Made by a program: the position numbers and the translations under genes
In this document: in pieces, positions 1-8,898 of the stretch
How the letters are laid out: each line of letters begins with the position of its first letter
Numbering within the stretch: the first letter of the stretch is position 1
The notes under the pieces: generated by a model
What the model was told of the DNA's origin: nothing
Seen by the model: the letters and a program-made list of their open reading frames with translations, nothing else
The model's database searches: none
Source: Enhydrobacter sp.
GTDB lineage: Bacteria; Pseudomonadota; Alphaproteobacteria; Reyranellales; Reyranellaceae
NCBI GenBank assembly: GCA_026126105.1
Contig: JAHCJV010000006.1
Span: 1 to 64,000, forward strand
DNA length: 64,000 nucleotides
Direction: 5' to 3'

Positions 1-348
1 GGCGGCTACGAGCGCGTCGCCGACATTCTGTTCAACCGGATGAACGTCGACGCGTACTTCATGGAGTACGATTCCGAGCGGGCCGGCGGCTTCGAGCCGC
101 TGCGCTTCCTGCCGAAGGACAAGCAGGTCGTGCTCGGCGTGATGACGTCCAAGACCGGCGCGCTGGAGACCAAGGATCAGCTCAAGCGCCGGATCGAAGA
201 CGCTGCGAAGTTCACATCCCTCGACCAGCTCTGCCTCTCGCCCCAATGCGGCTTCGCTTCCACCGAGGAAGGCAATCTGCTGGCCGAGGACGAACAGTGG
301 GCCAAGCTCTCGCGCTGCGTCGAGGTCGCTCGAGAGGTGTGGGGATAG
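1..348 (+). CDS. Cobalamin-independent methionine synthase (MetE C-terminal family), 3' end only
   Basis: This is the last 115 codons of a gene that starts before the window; the frame is open from base 1. The reading begins GGYERVADILFNR and contains the motif LSPQCGFAS near the C-terminus. In the MetE/UroD-like fold an SP(D/Q)CG motif of this kind supplies one cysteine ligand of the catalytic zinc that activates the thiol substrate. The family moves a methyl group from a folate to homocysteine or a related thiol in the cytoplasm. The short stand-alone C-terminal relatives (about 340-380 residues) are often annotated as methionine synthase II or epoxyalkane:CoM transferase-like, so the exact substrate is open. 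The stop is followed after one base by the end of the convergent racemase gene. Confidence 0.75.
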   Translation, partial: GGYERVADILFNRMNVDAYFMEYDSERAGGFEPLRFLPKDKQVVLGVMTSKTGALETKDQLKRRIEDAAKFTSLDQLCLSPQCGFASTEEGNLLAEDEQWAKLSRCVEVAREVWG

Positions 349-349
349 A

Positions 350-1054
350 TTACGGCGCCCGTCCTGCAATTGCGCGCCTGAGGGCGGCGCGCGCCAACAG
401 GCGGGTCGAATCGAGGGTCGGAAGCGGTGAGTTGGCGTCGTTCATGATGAGCGGAATCTCGGTACAGCCGAGCACTACCGCGTCGCAGCCTTCCGCTTTG
501 AGCCGCCCTATGGCTTTTTGAAAGTACGTGACCGCCTCGGGCCTGAACACACCGCGCACCAGCTCATCCATGATGATGCGGTTGATCTCCTCCCGCTCGG
601 CGAGGTGGGGGCGCATGTAGCCCAGCGATCGTTCCGCGAATTGTCGAGGATACACCTCGCTTTCGGTCAACCACTTGGTGCCGGTGATGGCAATGCGCCG
701 GAAGTCGCGCGCGCAGGCTTCTTCGGCGACGCAAGAAGCTATGTGCAGCCAGGGCAGCGGTGAACGCGCCTCGATCTCAGGCAGCGCCTGGTGGATGGTG
801 TTGTCCGGGCAGATCACGAAGTCAGCGCCGACACGGGCGAGCTTTTCGGCCGACGCCAGCATCATGGCGCCGACAGCGCTCCAATCGCCGCGATAGATGT
901 GGCCCATGTAGTCCCCCAGTGACGGCGTATGCATCGTGACTTCGGGGTGATCGTGCGCGCCAAGCAGCGCCGGGGCCTCGGTGCAGATCGTTCGGTAGCA
1001 AAGTGCCGCGCCTTCGGCGGAGCAGGCGGCGATACCAATGTGGAGGGGAACCAT
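350..1054 (-). CDS. Aspartate/glutamate racemase family protein
   Basis: A 234-residue cofactor-independent amino-acid racemase. The two catalytic cysteines are visible: C82 in the CPDNT motif and C197 in VLGCTEIPL, the paired acid/base thiols of the Asp/Glu/hydantoin racemase superfamily. Length is usual for the broad-specificity aspartate racemase (RacX/YgeA-like) branch. The protein is cytosolic, with no signal peptide. It faces the PRC-barrel gene divergently across about 190 bases and converges on the MetE-type gene. Substrate cannot be read from sequence; a D-amino-acid or arylmalonate-type substrate is equally possible. Confidence 0.82.
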   Translation of the reverse strand: MVPLHIGIAACSAEGAALCYRTICTEAPALLGAHDHPEVTMHTPSLGDYMGHIYRGDWSAVGAMMLASAEKLARVGADFVICPDNTIHQALPEIEARSPLPWLHIASCVAEEACARDFRRIAITGTKWLTESEVYPRQFAERSLGYMRPHLAEREEINRIIMDELVRGVFRPEAVTYFQKAIGRLKAEGCDAVVLGCTEIPLIMNDANSPLPTLDSTRLLARAALRRAIAGRAP

Positions 1055-1245
1055 GGAGCATTCTCACGCCCCTTGATGACTGCCGCAAGCGCGGCCCGAG
1101 CGCGCGGCAAGGAAGGCGCCGTGAACGTGGGAGCCGAAGCTGCGGCCGATCGTTGCCGATCCATCATCGGGTGCTTCGCGACAGCAACTCCCGTTCCGGT
1201 GACGACGTTACTCAGGCATCGCAATCAATCGCAGAAGGAACGAAC

Positions 1246-1611
1246 ATGGCTGACATCACCAAGATCACCAGCGGCTCTCTGATTGCCGCCGAGAAGGTCA
1301 ATGGCACCGATGTGTACAACATGAACGGCGAACATCTGGGGAGCGTCGACGACATCATGATCGACAAGATCAGCGGCAAGGCTATCTATGCCGTGATGTC
1401 GTTCGGTGGCTTTCTCGGCATCGGCGAAAAGCAGCATCCCCTCCCGTGGTCGGCACTGACCTACGACGAGAGCAAAGGGGGCTATGTCGTGAATCTCGAC
1501 AAGCGCCAGCTCGAAAATGCTCCCATGATGGATCCTGACGAGGATTTCGAGTGGACGCCGGACTATGGGCGGCGGGTGGACAAGTACTACGGCGCTCCGA
1601 CGTACTGGTGA
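1246..1611 (+). CDS. PRC-barrel domain protein
   Basis: A 121-residue cytosolic protein. The start at the ATG following AGAAGGAA (1233-1240) is chosen over longer frames because it has a good ribosome-binding site and begins the recognisable domain. Residues about 9-85 form a PRC-barrel: the V.GTDVYN..GE.LG.V.D...D..SG...YAV.SFGGFLG pattern is typical of the small stand-alone alphaproteobacterial members. The C-terminal tail is acidic then basic and aromatic. PRC-barrels occur in RimM and in the photosynthetic reaction centre H subunit; the stand-alone versions are often stress-induced, but I saw no clear EcfG-type promoter here. Function unknown. Confidence 0.85.
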   Translation: MADITKITSGSLIAAEKVNGTDVYNMNGEHLGSVDDIMIDKISGKAIYAVMSFGGFLGIGEKQHPLPWSALTYDESKGGYVVNLDKRQLENAPMMDPDEDFEWTPDYGRRVDKYYGAPTYW

Positions 1612-1615
1612 ACCG

Positions 1616-2167
1616 CTAGCGCCTCTCCAGAAGGGCGTTGATCCAGACCTGCGCCGTGTTCGTCTCGAGGAACCGGTGTGCATTCCTGAAGTTTGCGTCG
1701 TCCGCGCTGGGGCTGACGACGACCGCAACCACGAGGTCGCAGTTGTATGCAACCGCAATCCCTTCGGCAATGCGCTCGCGTCCGCCTTTGTGTACGCGAT
1801 AGAGCCGCGCGCGACCGGTGAGGTCCGTGATCCGAATGCGTTTGCCCTCCCCGAGCGGGGAGAAGCGTTCATCGAGCAGGTCGATATCGGTCACTCTGTC
1901 GACCTCCGAATCCTCGACCACCCCCGTATCGCAATTTCCACAGAAACCGAGCTTGGGCCGGACGAATACCTCTGTGTCGCCGCGCTTCCATGCCCGGCCG
2001 GCAGGAAAGGCGTCGCGCGGAAAAGGCCATGCGATGCGGCGCCAACCGGTGGTTTCCTCGTCGCGGTCCGGCAGTGGATAAAGATTGGCGAATGCGGCCA
2101 GCCCTGCAAGGCCAGCCAACATCCCACCGGCTATGGAAGCCTGGAATATGGTTCGCCGACTGAGCAT
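1616..2167 (-). CDS. Membrane-anchored hypothetical protein with a CxxC pair
   Basis: A 183-residue protein I do not recognise. It opens MLSRRTIF and has one hydrophobic segment at about residues 10-30, so it is probably anchored to the inner membrane with the rest in the periplasm. A GFCGNCDTG motif at about residues 74-82 gives a CxxC pair that could bind metal or form a disulfide. The rest is a compact alpha/beta region ending in a conserved-looking NAHRFLETNTAQVWINALL helix. It converges on the PRC-barrel gene with only 4 bases between stops. A twin-arginine-like SRR at residues 3-5 is too short for a confident Tat call. Confidence 0.6.
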   Translation of the reverse strand: MLSRRTIFQASIAGGMLAGLAGLAAFANLYPLPDRDEETTGWRRIAWPFPRDAFPAGRAWKRGDTEVFVRPKLGFCGNCDTGVVEDSEVDRVTDIDLLDERFSPLGEGKRIRITDLTGRARLYRVHKGGRERIAEGIAVAYNCDLVVAVVVSPSADDANFRNAHRFLETNTAQVWINALLERR

Positions 2168-2297
2168 ACCTGTTTCGGTCCCGCAGTTGCCTCACCCGTC
2201 GGATGATAGGGACCCCCCACTCGCCGCGCCATACCCCGCTGCGCGCAACCTTAGGCGGGTCTGGCCATTGCAATGGCAGGAAATTGCGGAGCTGCGA

Positions 2298-2522
2298 ATG
2301 GACCCCTTGGAAAGAGACCGACTGGACCGTGTGAACCGCGAGGCGGAGCGCGAGAAGACGGCAGCCGACCCTCAAGCAACGAAGCCGCGCGATACGAAGC
2401 CGCTCGTCCTGATGGTCGCCGCCGCACTCTCGACGGCCGCGATCGTGCTGGGCATCATGTGGATGAACAATACGCGATACGACGGCACGGGCCCACAGCC
2501 AGTCGCCGAGCAACGGCAATAG
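2298..2522 (+). CDS. Small single-pass membrane protein
   Basis: A 74-residue protein starting at the ATG at 2298, preceded by GGAG at 2288-2291 with a good spacing. The frame is open further upstream but that part runs through the promoter region of the divergent gene. Residues 1-35 are highly charged (ERDRLDRVNREAEREK), residues about 36-56 form one transmembrane helix (LVLMVAAALSTAAIVLGIMWM), and the short tail is polar. Such proteins are common in rhizobial genomes and have no assigned role. Its end converges on the membrane protein gene at 2557. Confidence 0.5.
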   Translation: MDPLERDRLDRVNREAEREKTAADPQATKPRDTKPLVLMVAAALSTAAIVLGIMWMNNTRYDGTGPQPVAEQRQ

Positions 2523-2556
2523 GGAACGCGGAGCAGTGCCGAGGTCCATGTCCGCC

Positions 2557-3084
2557 TTACTCCTCTTGGAGATCGACGTGCGTTCCCGATCGCGCCCTGA
2601 ACCACGCCACCACTGATCGACCGAGCAGATAGCCGCCGGTTATCAGCATGAAGAGTTCCGCGGTTGCTTCGTAAGGATTCTCTGCCCGCAATCCGGTCTC
2701 GATAGCGCCTTGGATCGCCGCGAGCAGGACCAAGATCCAGGCAGCCCACGCCGCGTCGCCCCCGCTTCGCAGGCGTACCTGTGCGAAGGCGTGATCCGAG
2801 TCCATGTGCATGGCAAAGCCGCGCACGCCGCCGACAGCGACGCCAGCGAGGCCGATCGTCCACATCTGCGGATCGGCAAGGTCGCGAATGTCGGGATAGG
2901 ACAGCAGGATCAGCGTGCAGGTCGTACTCAAGAGGCCAGGGACCAGCAGATACCGCCGCGGCACCACCTGTTGTTTGCGCTCGCGGCGGGCGACCAGCGC
3001 GCCGGCGATCGCGAGCAGCAGGATCAGCAGGTCGAGGCCGTACATGATGACGAGAGATGGCATCTCGTATTTCCGTATTGCCAT
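2557..3084 (-). CDS. Multi-pass inner-membrane protein, function unknown
   Basis: A 175-residue protein with about five hydrophobic segments (roughly residues 8-28, 44-62, 74-92, 110-127 and 141-158) separated by short polar loops; the first loop is strongly basic (RRERKQQVVPRR). I do not recognise the family with certainty. Three in-frame ATG codons (3084, 3066, 3045) could be the start and none has a strong ribosome-binding site, so the N-terminus is uncertain. The C-terminus is acidic (HVDLQEE). It lies just downstream of the amidase genes on the same strand. Confidence 0.6.
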   Translation of the reverse strand: MAIRKYEMPSLVIMYGLDLLILLLAIAGALVARRERKQQVVPRRYLLVPGLLSTTCTLILLSYPDIRDLADPQMWTIGLAGVAVGGVRGFAMHMDSDHAFAQVRLRSGGDAAWAAWILVLLAAIQGAIETGLRAENPYEATAELFMLITGGYLLGRSVVAWFRARSGTHVDLQEE

Positions 3085-3116
3085 TCGCGGCCGCGCGCGA
3101 CGTCGGCCGTATTCCC

Positions 3117-4538
3117 TCAGACCTGGTGAGCGAGTGGAGGCGCGGGGATAGGACGTACGCGCTCATAGGCGGCAGCGGCCCGCAACACGAGTGCGTCGCG
3201 TGCGTGGCCGGCGACGATCTGCAGGCCGATCGGCAGCCCCTCGCGGTCGAGGCCGCAGGGGATCGTTGCGGCAGGCTGGCGCGTCAGGTTGAACGTCAGC
3301 GTGAACGGCGTCCAGCCGATGTCGACCCCGTCGCCGCCCCACGCCGCATTTTCGTTCACCGCGAAGGCCGTCATTGGCATTGTCGGGGTGAGCAGCAGGT
3401 CGTACCTGGCGAGGAAGGCGTTCATGATCACGCCGACCTGCTGGCGCTGGTGGATGGCCTTGACGACCGTCTCCTGGCCGAGATTGGCGCCGACTTCCGC
3501 TGCTTTCACAAGCCCTGGATCCATCAACGCCTGCTTCTCCGCGCTATAACCGGCGAACAGCACGGCAACGTTCGACTGCCAGTGCGCATTCAGGATCTGG
3601 CGCGGGTCCATGCCCATGAAATCCGGCGAGTCCTCGATCACCTTGGCGCCGAGCGTCTTGAAGACGCGCGCGGCAGCCTCGACGGCGACGGCGACGTCGC
3701 GATCGATCTTCTCCTTCTCGACGAAGCCGAGATTGGGCGAGTAGGCGATCCGCAAGCCCTTAACGCCCTTGTCGAAGCCCTTGAGATAATCCTCGGCGTC
3801 GTCGGGGCGGCCGTAGGGATCGCGGCTGTCGGGGCGCGCAATGACGTTCATCATCATCGCCGCGTCGAGCACCGTGCGCGTCATCGGTCCGATGTGCGAG
3901 AGCGTGCCCTGCGCCGACGGCGGAAAGAGCGGCACGCGGCCTTGCGTCGGCTTCAGCCCGAAGAGACCGGTAAACGAGCAGGGAATGCGCACCGAACCCG
4001 CACCGTCGGTGCCGATCGCGAGATTGCCCATCCCGACCGCCTCGGCCGCGACGCCGCCGCCGGATGACCCGCCGCTCGTGCGGCCGATTTTCCATGGATT
4101 GTGCGTCGCGCCGAACAGGCGCGAGTCGGTGACACCCTTCCAGCCGTATTCCGGCGATGTGGTCTTGCCGAGCAGCACCGTACCCGCCTCACGCAGCCGC
4201 TGAGACACCGGCGCATCGACGGTCCACGGCCCGTTCTCGTCGGTCGCAAGGCTTCCCATGCGTGTCGGCAGACCTTTGGTGAGCACCATGTCCTTGATGG
4301 TGATGGGCACGCCGTCGATGTCACTGAGCCGCTCGCCGCCCTTCTTCCAGCGCTTTTCCGAGGCGCGTGCGGCCTTGAGCGCACCATCCGGATCGAGATG
4401 CTGGAAGGCGTTGAGCTGCGGATTGAACGCTTCCACGCGGGCAAGCGCGGACTTCACCGCCTCGACCGGAGACGCCTTGCGCGCTTTGTAGAGCTTCACC
4501 AGCTGGTGCGCGGGCATCAATGCGAGATCGGCAGTCAT
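3117..4538 (-). CDS. Amidase signature family enzyme (first of tandem pair)
   Basis: A 473-residue cytosolic amidase. The Ser-cisSer-Lys triad is intact: K82 in the PITIKD motif, S158 in TSGGSSGG and the nucleophile S182 in GTDGAGSVRIP. The family hydrolyses carboxamides to acid plus ammonia or amine; whether this one takes aryl, acyl or cyclic amides cannot be read. The start at 4538 is fixed by the ATGA overlap of 4 bases with the stop of the upstream amidase, which implies translational coupling; the longer upstream frame is only out-of-frame sequence of that gene. The two neighbours are clear paralogues of similar length and probably act on related substrates. Confidence 0.88.
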   Translation of the reverse strand: MTADLALMPAHQLVKLYKARKASPVEAVKSALARVEAFNPQLNAFQHLDPDGALKAARASEKRWKKGGERLSDIDGVPITIKDMVLTKGLPTRMGSLATDENGPWTVDAPVSQRLREAGTVLLGKTTSPEYGWKGVTDSRLFGATHNPWKIGRTSGGSSGGGVAAEAVGMGNLAIGTDGAGSVRIPCSFTGLFGLKPTQGRVPLFPPSAQGTLSHIGPMTRTVLDAAMMMNVIARPDSRDPYGRPDDAEDYLKGFDKGVKGLRIAYSPNLGFVEKEKIDRDVAVAVEAAARVFKTLGAKVIEDSPDFMGMDPRQILNAHWQSNVAVLFAGYSAEKQALMDPGLVKAAEVGANLGQETVVKAIHQRQQVGVIMNAFLARYDLLLTPTMPMTAFAVNENAAWGGDGVDIGWTPFTLTFNLTRQPAATIPCGLDREGLPIGLQIVAGHARDALVLRAAAAYERVRPIPAPPLAHQV

Positions 4539-5953
4539 TTCTTGGTCTCCGGCAGGACGGGGAAATTGAGAGGGTGCGCCTCGGCATAGGCGGCGGCGAG
4601 CGCGAGCACCATAGCGTCCTTGAAATGACCGGCGACGATCTGCAGACCGACCGGCAGGCCGGCACTGCTGAGGCCGCATGGCACCGATGCAGCGGGATGG
4701 CGTGTCAGGTTGAAGGTCGCGGTATAGGGCGACCAGGCGACGTTCGGCTTGCCGTCGAGTCCGGCGGGTGCGTTCGCGAGGATGGGAAACGGCTGCACGG
4801 CGACCGTCGGCGTTAACAGGAAGTCGTACTTCTCGAAGAACAGGTTCCAGGCGACGGCGACGTCGCGGCGTACCGCCTGCGCCTCTACCACGTCCTTCAC
4901 GCTGTAGCGTTGGCGAGCTGCCTTCGCGCCTGCCAGCAGGTTCGGATCGAACTCGCCCCAGCGCGCTTCGGGAAACATGTCGAGAAGGCGTGCGCTATTG
5001 GTCAGCCAGTGCGTGACGAAGCTCCTGCTCGCGTCGGCATGTGGGAAGGGCGGGCTGTCGATCTCCTCGACAGTGCAGCCCAGCTTTTCGACCTGCGTGG
5101 CGGACTTGGTCACCATCGCGGCGACCTCGATGTCGAGCGGATGCTCGCTCATGCGCAGCAGGAAGGCGATACGCGGCTTCCCGAGCTTGTGCTTCAGCGT
5201 CTTCACGTAATCGGTATCGTCCGTCGGCAACTGCGTCGGATCGCGAGGATCGGGCCGGGCGATGGCGTTCATCATCAGCGCGCAGTCGAGCGCGGTGCGG
5301 CACATCGGCCCGGTGTTCGAGAAGTCGCCATTCAGCGTCGGCGGCCAGTTGGGCACGCGCCCGTAGGTCGCCTTGAGCCCGACCAGCCCGTTGAAGCTCG
5401 ACGGGATGCGCACCGAGCCGCCGCCGTCGGTGCCGATGCCGAGCGGGCCGAGGCCGGCGGCGACGGCAGCCCCCGCGCCGCCCGACGAACCCCCCGGCGT
5501 CACGTCGGTGTTCCATGGATTGCGTGTCACGCCGTTCAATGGTGTGTCGGTGACGCCCTTGTGGCCGAACTCCGAGCTGGTGCTTTGCGCGAAAACGATC
5601 GCGCCGGCCTCGCGCAGGCGGGCCACGGCCGGGGCGTCCGCATCAGACGGAGTCTTGTCTGTGAGCTTGCTGCCCATCGAGGCGGACCAGCCCTTCACCC
5701 GGACCAGCTCCTTGATCGACACCGGTACGCCGTCGATCGGCGACAGCGCCTTGCCCTTCTTCCAGCGCTGCTCGGACTCGCGTGCGGCGCGCAGCGCTTG
5801 CTCGGCATCGACCTTGCAGAAGGCATTCAGAACCGGGTTGATCGTCTCCGTCCGCGCCATCACCGCCCGCATTGTCTCGACCGGCGAGGCCTTGCCCTTG
5901 GCATAGAGCTTGCCGAGCTGGGCGGCAGTCATTTGCGTGAGATCATGGCTCAT
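4535..5953 (-). CDS. Amidase signature family enzyme (second of tandem pair)
   Basis: A 472-residue amidase, paralogous to the gene directly downstream. Catalytic residues are K81 (VSIKE), S156 (TPGGSSGG) and S180 (GTDGGGSVRIP). The start MSHDLTQM at 5953 is chosen because GGAG lies 7 bases upstream and because the N-terminus then matches that of its partner (LGKLYAKGKASPVE against LVKLYKARKASPVE). Upstream on the same strand is the TPR gene, ending 25 bases before this start, so the three genes probably form one transcript in the order TPR protein, amidase, amidase. No transporter accompanies them. Confidence 0.88.
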   Translation of the reverse strand: MSHDLTQMTAAQLGKLYAKGKASPVETMRAVMARTETINPVLNAFCKVDAEQALRAARESEQRWKKGKALSPIDGVPVSIKELVRVKGWSASMGSKLTDKTPSDADAPAVARLREAGAIVFAQSTSSEFGHKGVTDTPLNGVTRNPWNTDVTPGGSSGGAGAAVAAGLGPLGIGTDGGGSVRIPSSFNGLVGLKATYGRVPNWPPTLNGDFSNTGPMCRTALDCALMMNAIARPDPRDPTQLPTDDTDYVKTLKHKLGKPRIAFLLRMSEHPLDIEVAAMVTKSATQVEKLGCTVEEIDSPPFPHADASRSFVTHWLTNSARLLDMFPEARWGEFDPNLLAGAKAARQRYSVKDVVEAQAVRRDVAVAWNLFFEKYDFLLTPTVAVQPFPILANAPAGLDGKPNVAWSPYTATFNLTRHPAASVPCGLSSAGLPVGLQIVAGHFKDAMVLALAAAYAEAHPLNFPVLPETKK

Positions 5954-5978
5954 GTGGCGGCTCCATTCTGGCGATGCC

Positions 5979-7370
5979 TCATGCGGCGACTCCGCGAACG
6001 ATCCGATATTGCCGGGCGAGTTGCTCGGCCTGGTATTCGGCACTCACCGCCTGCTCGGCGCGGCCGAGCTTACGATAGAGGTCGGCCAGCGCGCGCTTGA
6101 TCGACGGCACGCCGGGTCGCTCGCGTTCGTCGACCTGGAGGATCTTCGCGGCGGCGTCGTTCCAGCCCGATTTGATCAGCGCGTCGAGATGAATCGCACC
6201 GAACAGCGCGCGCTGTGCGATGCTGCCACCGATCGAGTGCAGGTGCGGCATCGCCTGGCCGAGCAGGCGAGTGGCCTCGGGGAAGTCTCCATGTGCGTGG
6301 GCCGCGAGGCCGTGCGCGGCGGGCACAGCACAATCCATCCAGGCTTCGCGCTCGAACGGCTTCGCCCGCTCCGCCCGGTCCTCGAGGCTGGCCAGCATTT
6401 CGGTGACCGCGCCGCGTTTGCCGGCGCGGGCCAGCGCATAGAGGTACTGCAGGTCGAGAAACGGCACGAAATGATCGTGAAGCCGCTGCTCAAGATGGCA
6501 AGCCACATCAACCCAGCGCTCGCCGACGTCGACGCCGCGCAGCTCGAGCCGCGCCAGCAGCGAGATGGCGTTTATCTGGTCCTCGGAGAATTCCTTCCAC
6601 ACGCCCCAGACATGCGTATCGAACAGCGCCAGCGCGTCGTCCAGGCGGTCGAGGTCGATCATGAATAGCGCGAGGTGCCACCAGTTGTGGGTGTACATGA
6701 AGGAGTTGCAGTCCTCCCATGTGTCGCTGACCGACTGCAGGAACGCAACGCCCTCGACCAGCCGGCCGCGCGCCTCGAGGCAATGCGCCAGCGCATGGTG
6801 GGCCCATGGATCCTTGCGTTGCATCTCGATCGCCCTGCGCGCCTGCGCCTCCGCCTCGTCGAGTCGATTGCATTCCTCGAGTCCGAAGGCATGCATGCCC
6901 CGCACGTAGTGATTTTCCTGGTTGGCCGCGAGCAGAAGCTCGCCGATCCGCAACAGCGCCTTGGCGTCCCCGAGATTGAACGCATGGAGCTGACCGAGCT
7001 TACCGGCGAGAAGGTCGCGGGGCCATTCCGCCACGAGCCGTTCGTGGATGGCGAGGCTTGTCGCGCCGTCGCCGGCGATCCAGGCGTCGGTCGCCTCGAT
7101 CCAGGCTTTCTCGCGTGCGCCGCACTCGGGCATCGCTCTTGCCTGGGTCATGTATTTCGCACCCAGCTCGCGACCTTGGTGCGAATTCATCGAGAGAACG
7201 AGATTGGCCGCCATCACGGGCAACAGGGCGCATGTCTCTTCCCTGTCGGCCGCCGCCATGAATCGGTCGAAGCGCTTGCCGAAGACCAGCCACTCTTCGC
7301 GCAGGAAATCGAGCGCCTCGATGGCGCTCGCATCGGCGTTCGCGACTTCCAGCCCCTGTCCGTCCTTCAC
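5979..7370 (-). CDS. TTC38-type tetratricopeptide repeat protein
   Basis: A 463-residue all-helical protein of the TTC38 family, which is shared by bacteria and animals and has no known biochemical function. Signature segments are visible: GMHAFGLEE, DPWAHHALAHCLEARGR and FMYTHNWWHLALF in the middle, with TPR-like helices on both sides. It starts at GTG 7370 behind GGGGACAG. There is no signal peptide. Its position at the head of the amidase pair suggests co-transcription, but nothing in the sequence ties it to amide hydrolysis. Confidence 0.82.
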   Translation of the reverse strand: MKDGQGLEVANADASAIEALDFLREEWLVFGKRFDRFMAAADREETCALLPVMAANLVLSMNSHQGRELGAKYMTQARAMPECGAREKAWIEATDAWIAGDGATSLAIHERLVAEWPRDLLAGKLGQLHAFNLGDAKALLRIGELLLAANQENHYVRGMHAFGLEECNRLDEAEAQARRAIEMQRKDPWAHHALAHCLEARGRLVEGVAFLQSVSDTWEDCNSFMYTHNWWHLALFMIDLDRLDDALALFDTHVWGVWKEFSEDQINAISLLARLELRGVDVGERWVDVACHLEQRLHDHFVPFLDLQYLYALARAGKRGAVTEMLASLEDRAERAKPFEREAWMDCAVPAAHGLAAHAHGDFPEATRLLGQAMPHLHSIGGSIAQRALFGAIHLDALIKSGWNDAAAKILQVDERERPGVPSIKRALADLYRKLGRAEQAVSAEYQAEQLARQYRIVRGVAA

Positions 7371-7456
7371 CTGTCCCCGCTTTCGCGGAGCAGCTTCGCA
7401 CGGCCCCTAGGCAGGCTCCAAGCCCTCCCGGACCAAACCCTGCCTCATCCGCCTAA

Positions 7457-7825
7457 TCAGCTTTTCGGACTGCCGCCGAGGAAGCAATAAATCATACCGC
7501 TGCGGCTGGCGCAGATGTGCGAGCGGCCGTCGGGCGCGAGCTGGTTCAGCACGGCGCGCGGCGGGATCAGGACCCACCTGCCATCGACCAGCGCCCGCCA
7601 TTGACCCTCTTCGGTAAGGTAGGCGCGCGTGGGGCGGCAATCGCCTTCGATGCCGTTCACGGTGCCGTTGCAGCAGGAGTGGCCCGTCCCCGGTTGCTTC
7701 AATTCCTGGTACCAGTCGTGGCTCTGGGCATGACCTTGGCCATGCCGCCCGTCCTGAGCGCCGGACGATGTTGCGACGACGAGGCCAGCGACGATCGAAA
7801 CGACACATCCAGTGCGAAAGGACAT
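7457..7825 (-). CDS. Small secreted cysteine-containing hypothetical protein
   Basis: A 122-residue protein with a Sec signal peptide at residues 1-23 (SIVAGLVVATSSGAQ). The mature part begins with a His-rich stretch and contains a GHSCCNG motif plus single cysteines in GDCRPTRA, SHICASRSG and IYCFLG, a pattern that suggests disulfides in the periplasm. The order GHSCCN...DCRPTRA...G.W.ALVDGRWV.IP appears in many rhizobial secreted proteins of unknown role. It ends about 85 bases after the start of the TPR gene on the same strand. Confidence 0.65.
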   Translation of the reverse strand: MSFRTGCVVSIVAGLVVATSSGAQDGRHGQGHAQSHDWYQELKQPGTGHSCCNGTVNGIEGDCRPTRAYLTEEGQWRALVDGRWVLIPPRAVLNQLAPDGRSHICASRSGMIYCFLGGSPKS

Positions 7826-7947
7826 CGGGGCTGCCTTTGCGCATAACCAGTCCGGCCGGTCGCGTATTCGAAACGACGCGCCATTGCGCCGGACTGAAGC
7901 CGTTACGACAACGATACACCCGTTCGTTGTGGAACGTCGCCTTCAAC

Positions 7948-8826
7948 TCATCGAGCGCTGGGTTGCGTTCGATGCAGGCCTTCGGCGATGGCGAAGAAAT
8001 CTGGATCGTCAGCACGCATCAATCCGTGTCTCACGAAGAAATCGATCAACACGAGATTGCAGTTGTATTTGAACGCGGTGGTATCACGAACCGTCTCGAA
8101 CACGCGCCGAACAGGCCACAGCTCGAATGAATGCACCTCGCCGTCGTGTGCAATAGGTGTGAAGTCCTCCGGCAATTCGAGGTCGAAGCAGGTCATGACA
8201 TCGGGCTTGAGCTGCCGGCCGGATTGATTCCAATAGGCGATGAAGGAGACCGCCTTGGCCTGCTCGGCGAGGGAACGCGGGATCGCGGCTTCCTCGGCGC
8301 ATTCCTTGATCAAGTTGTCGAATATGCCGATGTTCGCCGGCTGGCCGCCCGCAACGGTGTTGTCGAGCTCACCCGGAAACGTCGGCTTCTCATAGGAACG
8401 GCGCGGCACCCAGATATGCAGGCCGTCACGATTCTTCACATAGCCTGTCATGTGCGGCCCGTACGCGCGCACGCCGAACCACGGCACCGCCGCACGCTCC
8501 ATCTCGAGCAGGAGCGGACCGTGGAAGTGCGTGCTCACCTTGTAGGGTTCCTCCCGCCACATACGGCCGAAAAGGCCGCGCTCGCGCAACTCGAGCAGGA
8601 ACGCACGCATCGCTACCGTTCGCTTGGCCGGCGTGTCGAGCGACGGGCTTAGATACCATCCGCCGTCGCGATGTCCGAACAGATCGGGCCGCACCGCGAT
8701 CATCGGGAGGAAATCGCGATGAAGGAATCCGGCGCGCGTCTCGCCGACATACCAGGGTTCGAACTGGCTGAGGTCGGCGTTGTTGCAGCGTGCGATGTGG
8801 TCGAGAAAGGACATGGAAGCGCTCAT
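7948..8826 (-). CDS. DUF4743 / Nudix hydrolase family protein
   Basis: A protein of about 292 residues. The N-terminal half (FLDHIARCNNADLSQFEPWYVGETRAGF) is the DUF4743 domain, found beside Nudix domains in eukaryotic thiamin-pyrophosphokinase-like proteins (Tnr3 type). The C-terminal half is a Nudix fold with LHIWVPRRSYEKPTFPGELDNTVAGGQPANIGIFDNLIKECAEEAAIP, which fits the Nudix box G(5x)E(7x)REUxEExGU only loosely. Relatives hydrolyse damaged thiamin diphosphate derivatives. Three in-frame ATG codons (8850, 8826, 8814) are possible starts; none has a strong ribosome-binding site, so the N-terminus may be off by a few residues. Confidence 0.75.
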   Translation of the reverse strand: MSASMSFLDHIARCNNADLSQFEPWYVGETRAGFLHRDFLPMIAVRPDLFGHRDGGWYLSPSLDTPAKRTVAMRAFLLELRERGLFGRMWREEPYKVSTHFHGPLLLEMERAAVPWFGVRAYGPHMTGYVKNRDGLHIWVPRRSYEKPTFPGELDNTVAGGQPANIGIFDNLIKECAEEAAIPRSLAEQAKAVSFIAYWNQSGRQLKPDVMTCFDLELPEDFTPIAHDGEVHSFELWPVRRVFETVRDTTAFKYNCNLVLIDFFVRHGLMRADDPDFFAIAEGLHRTQPSAR

Positions 8827-8898
8827 AACGGGCGGCGTAAAGGCTGTCATCCCAGAGGACCGGGGTGACAGGAGTCGATTGCTGCGCGAGGGTACAGC

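Noticed and set aside
8846..8869. GTCATCCC/GGGGTGAC inverted repeat as a mobile element end
   Set aside because: Too short and imperfect, no target duplication or transposase.
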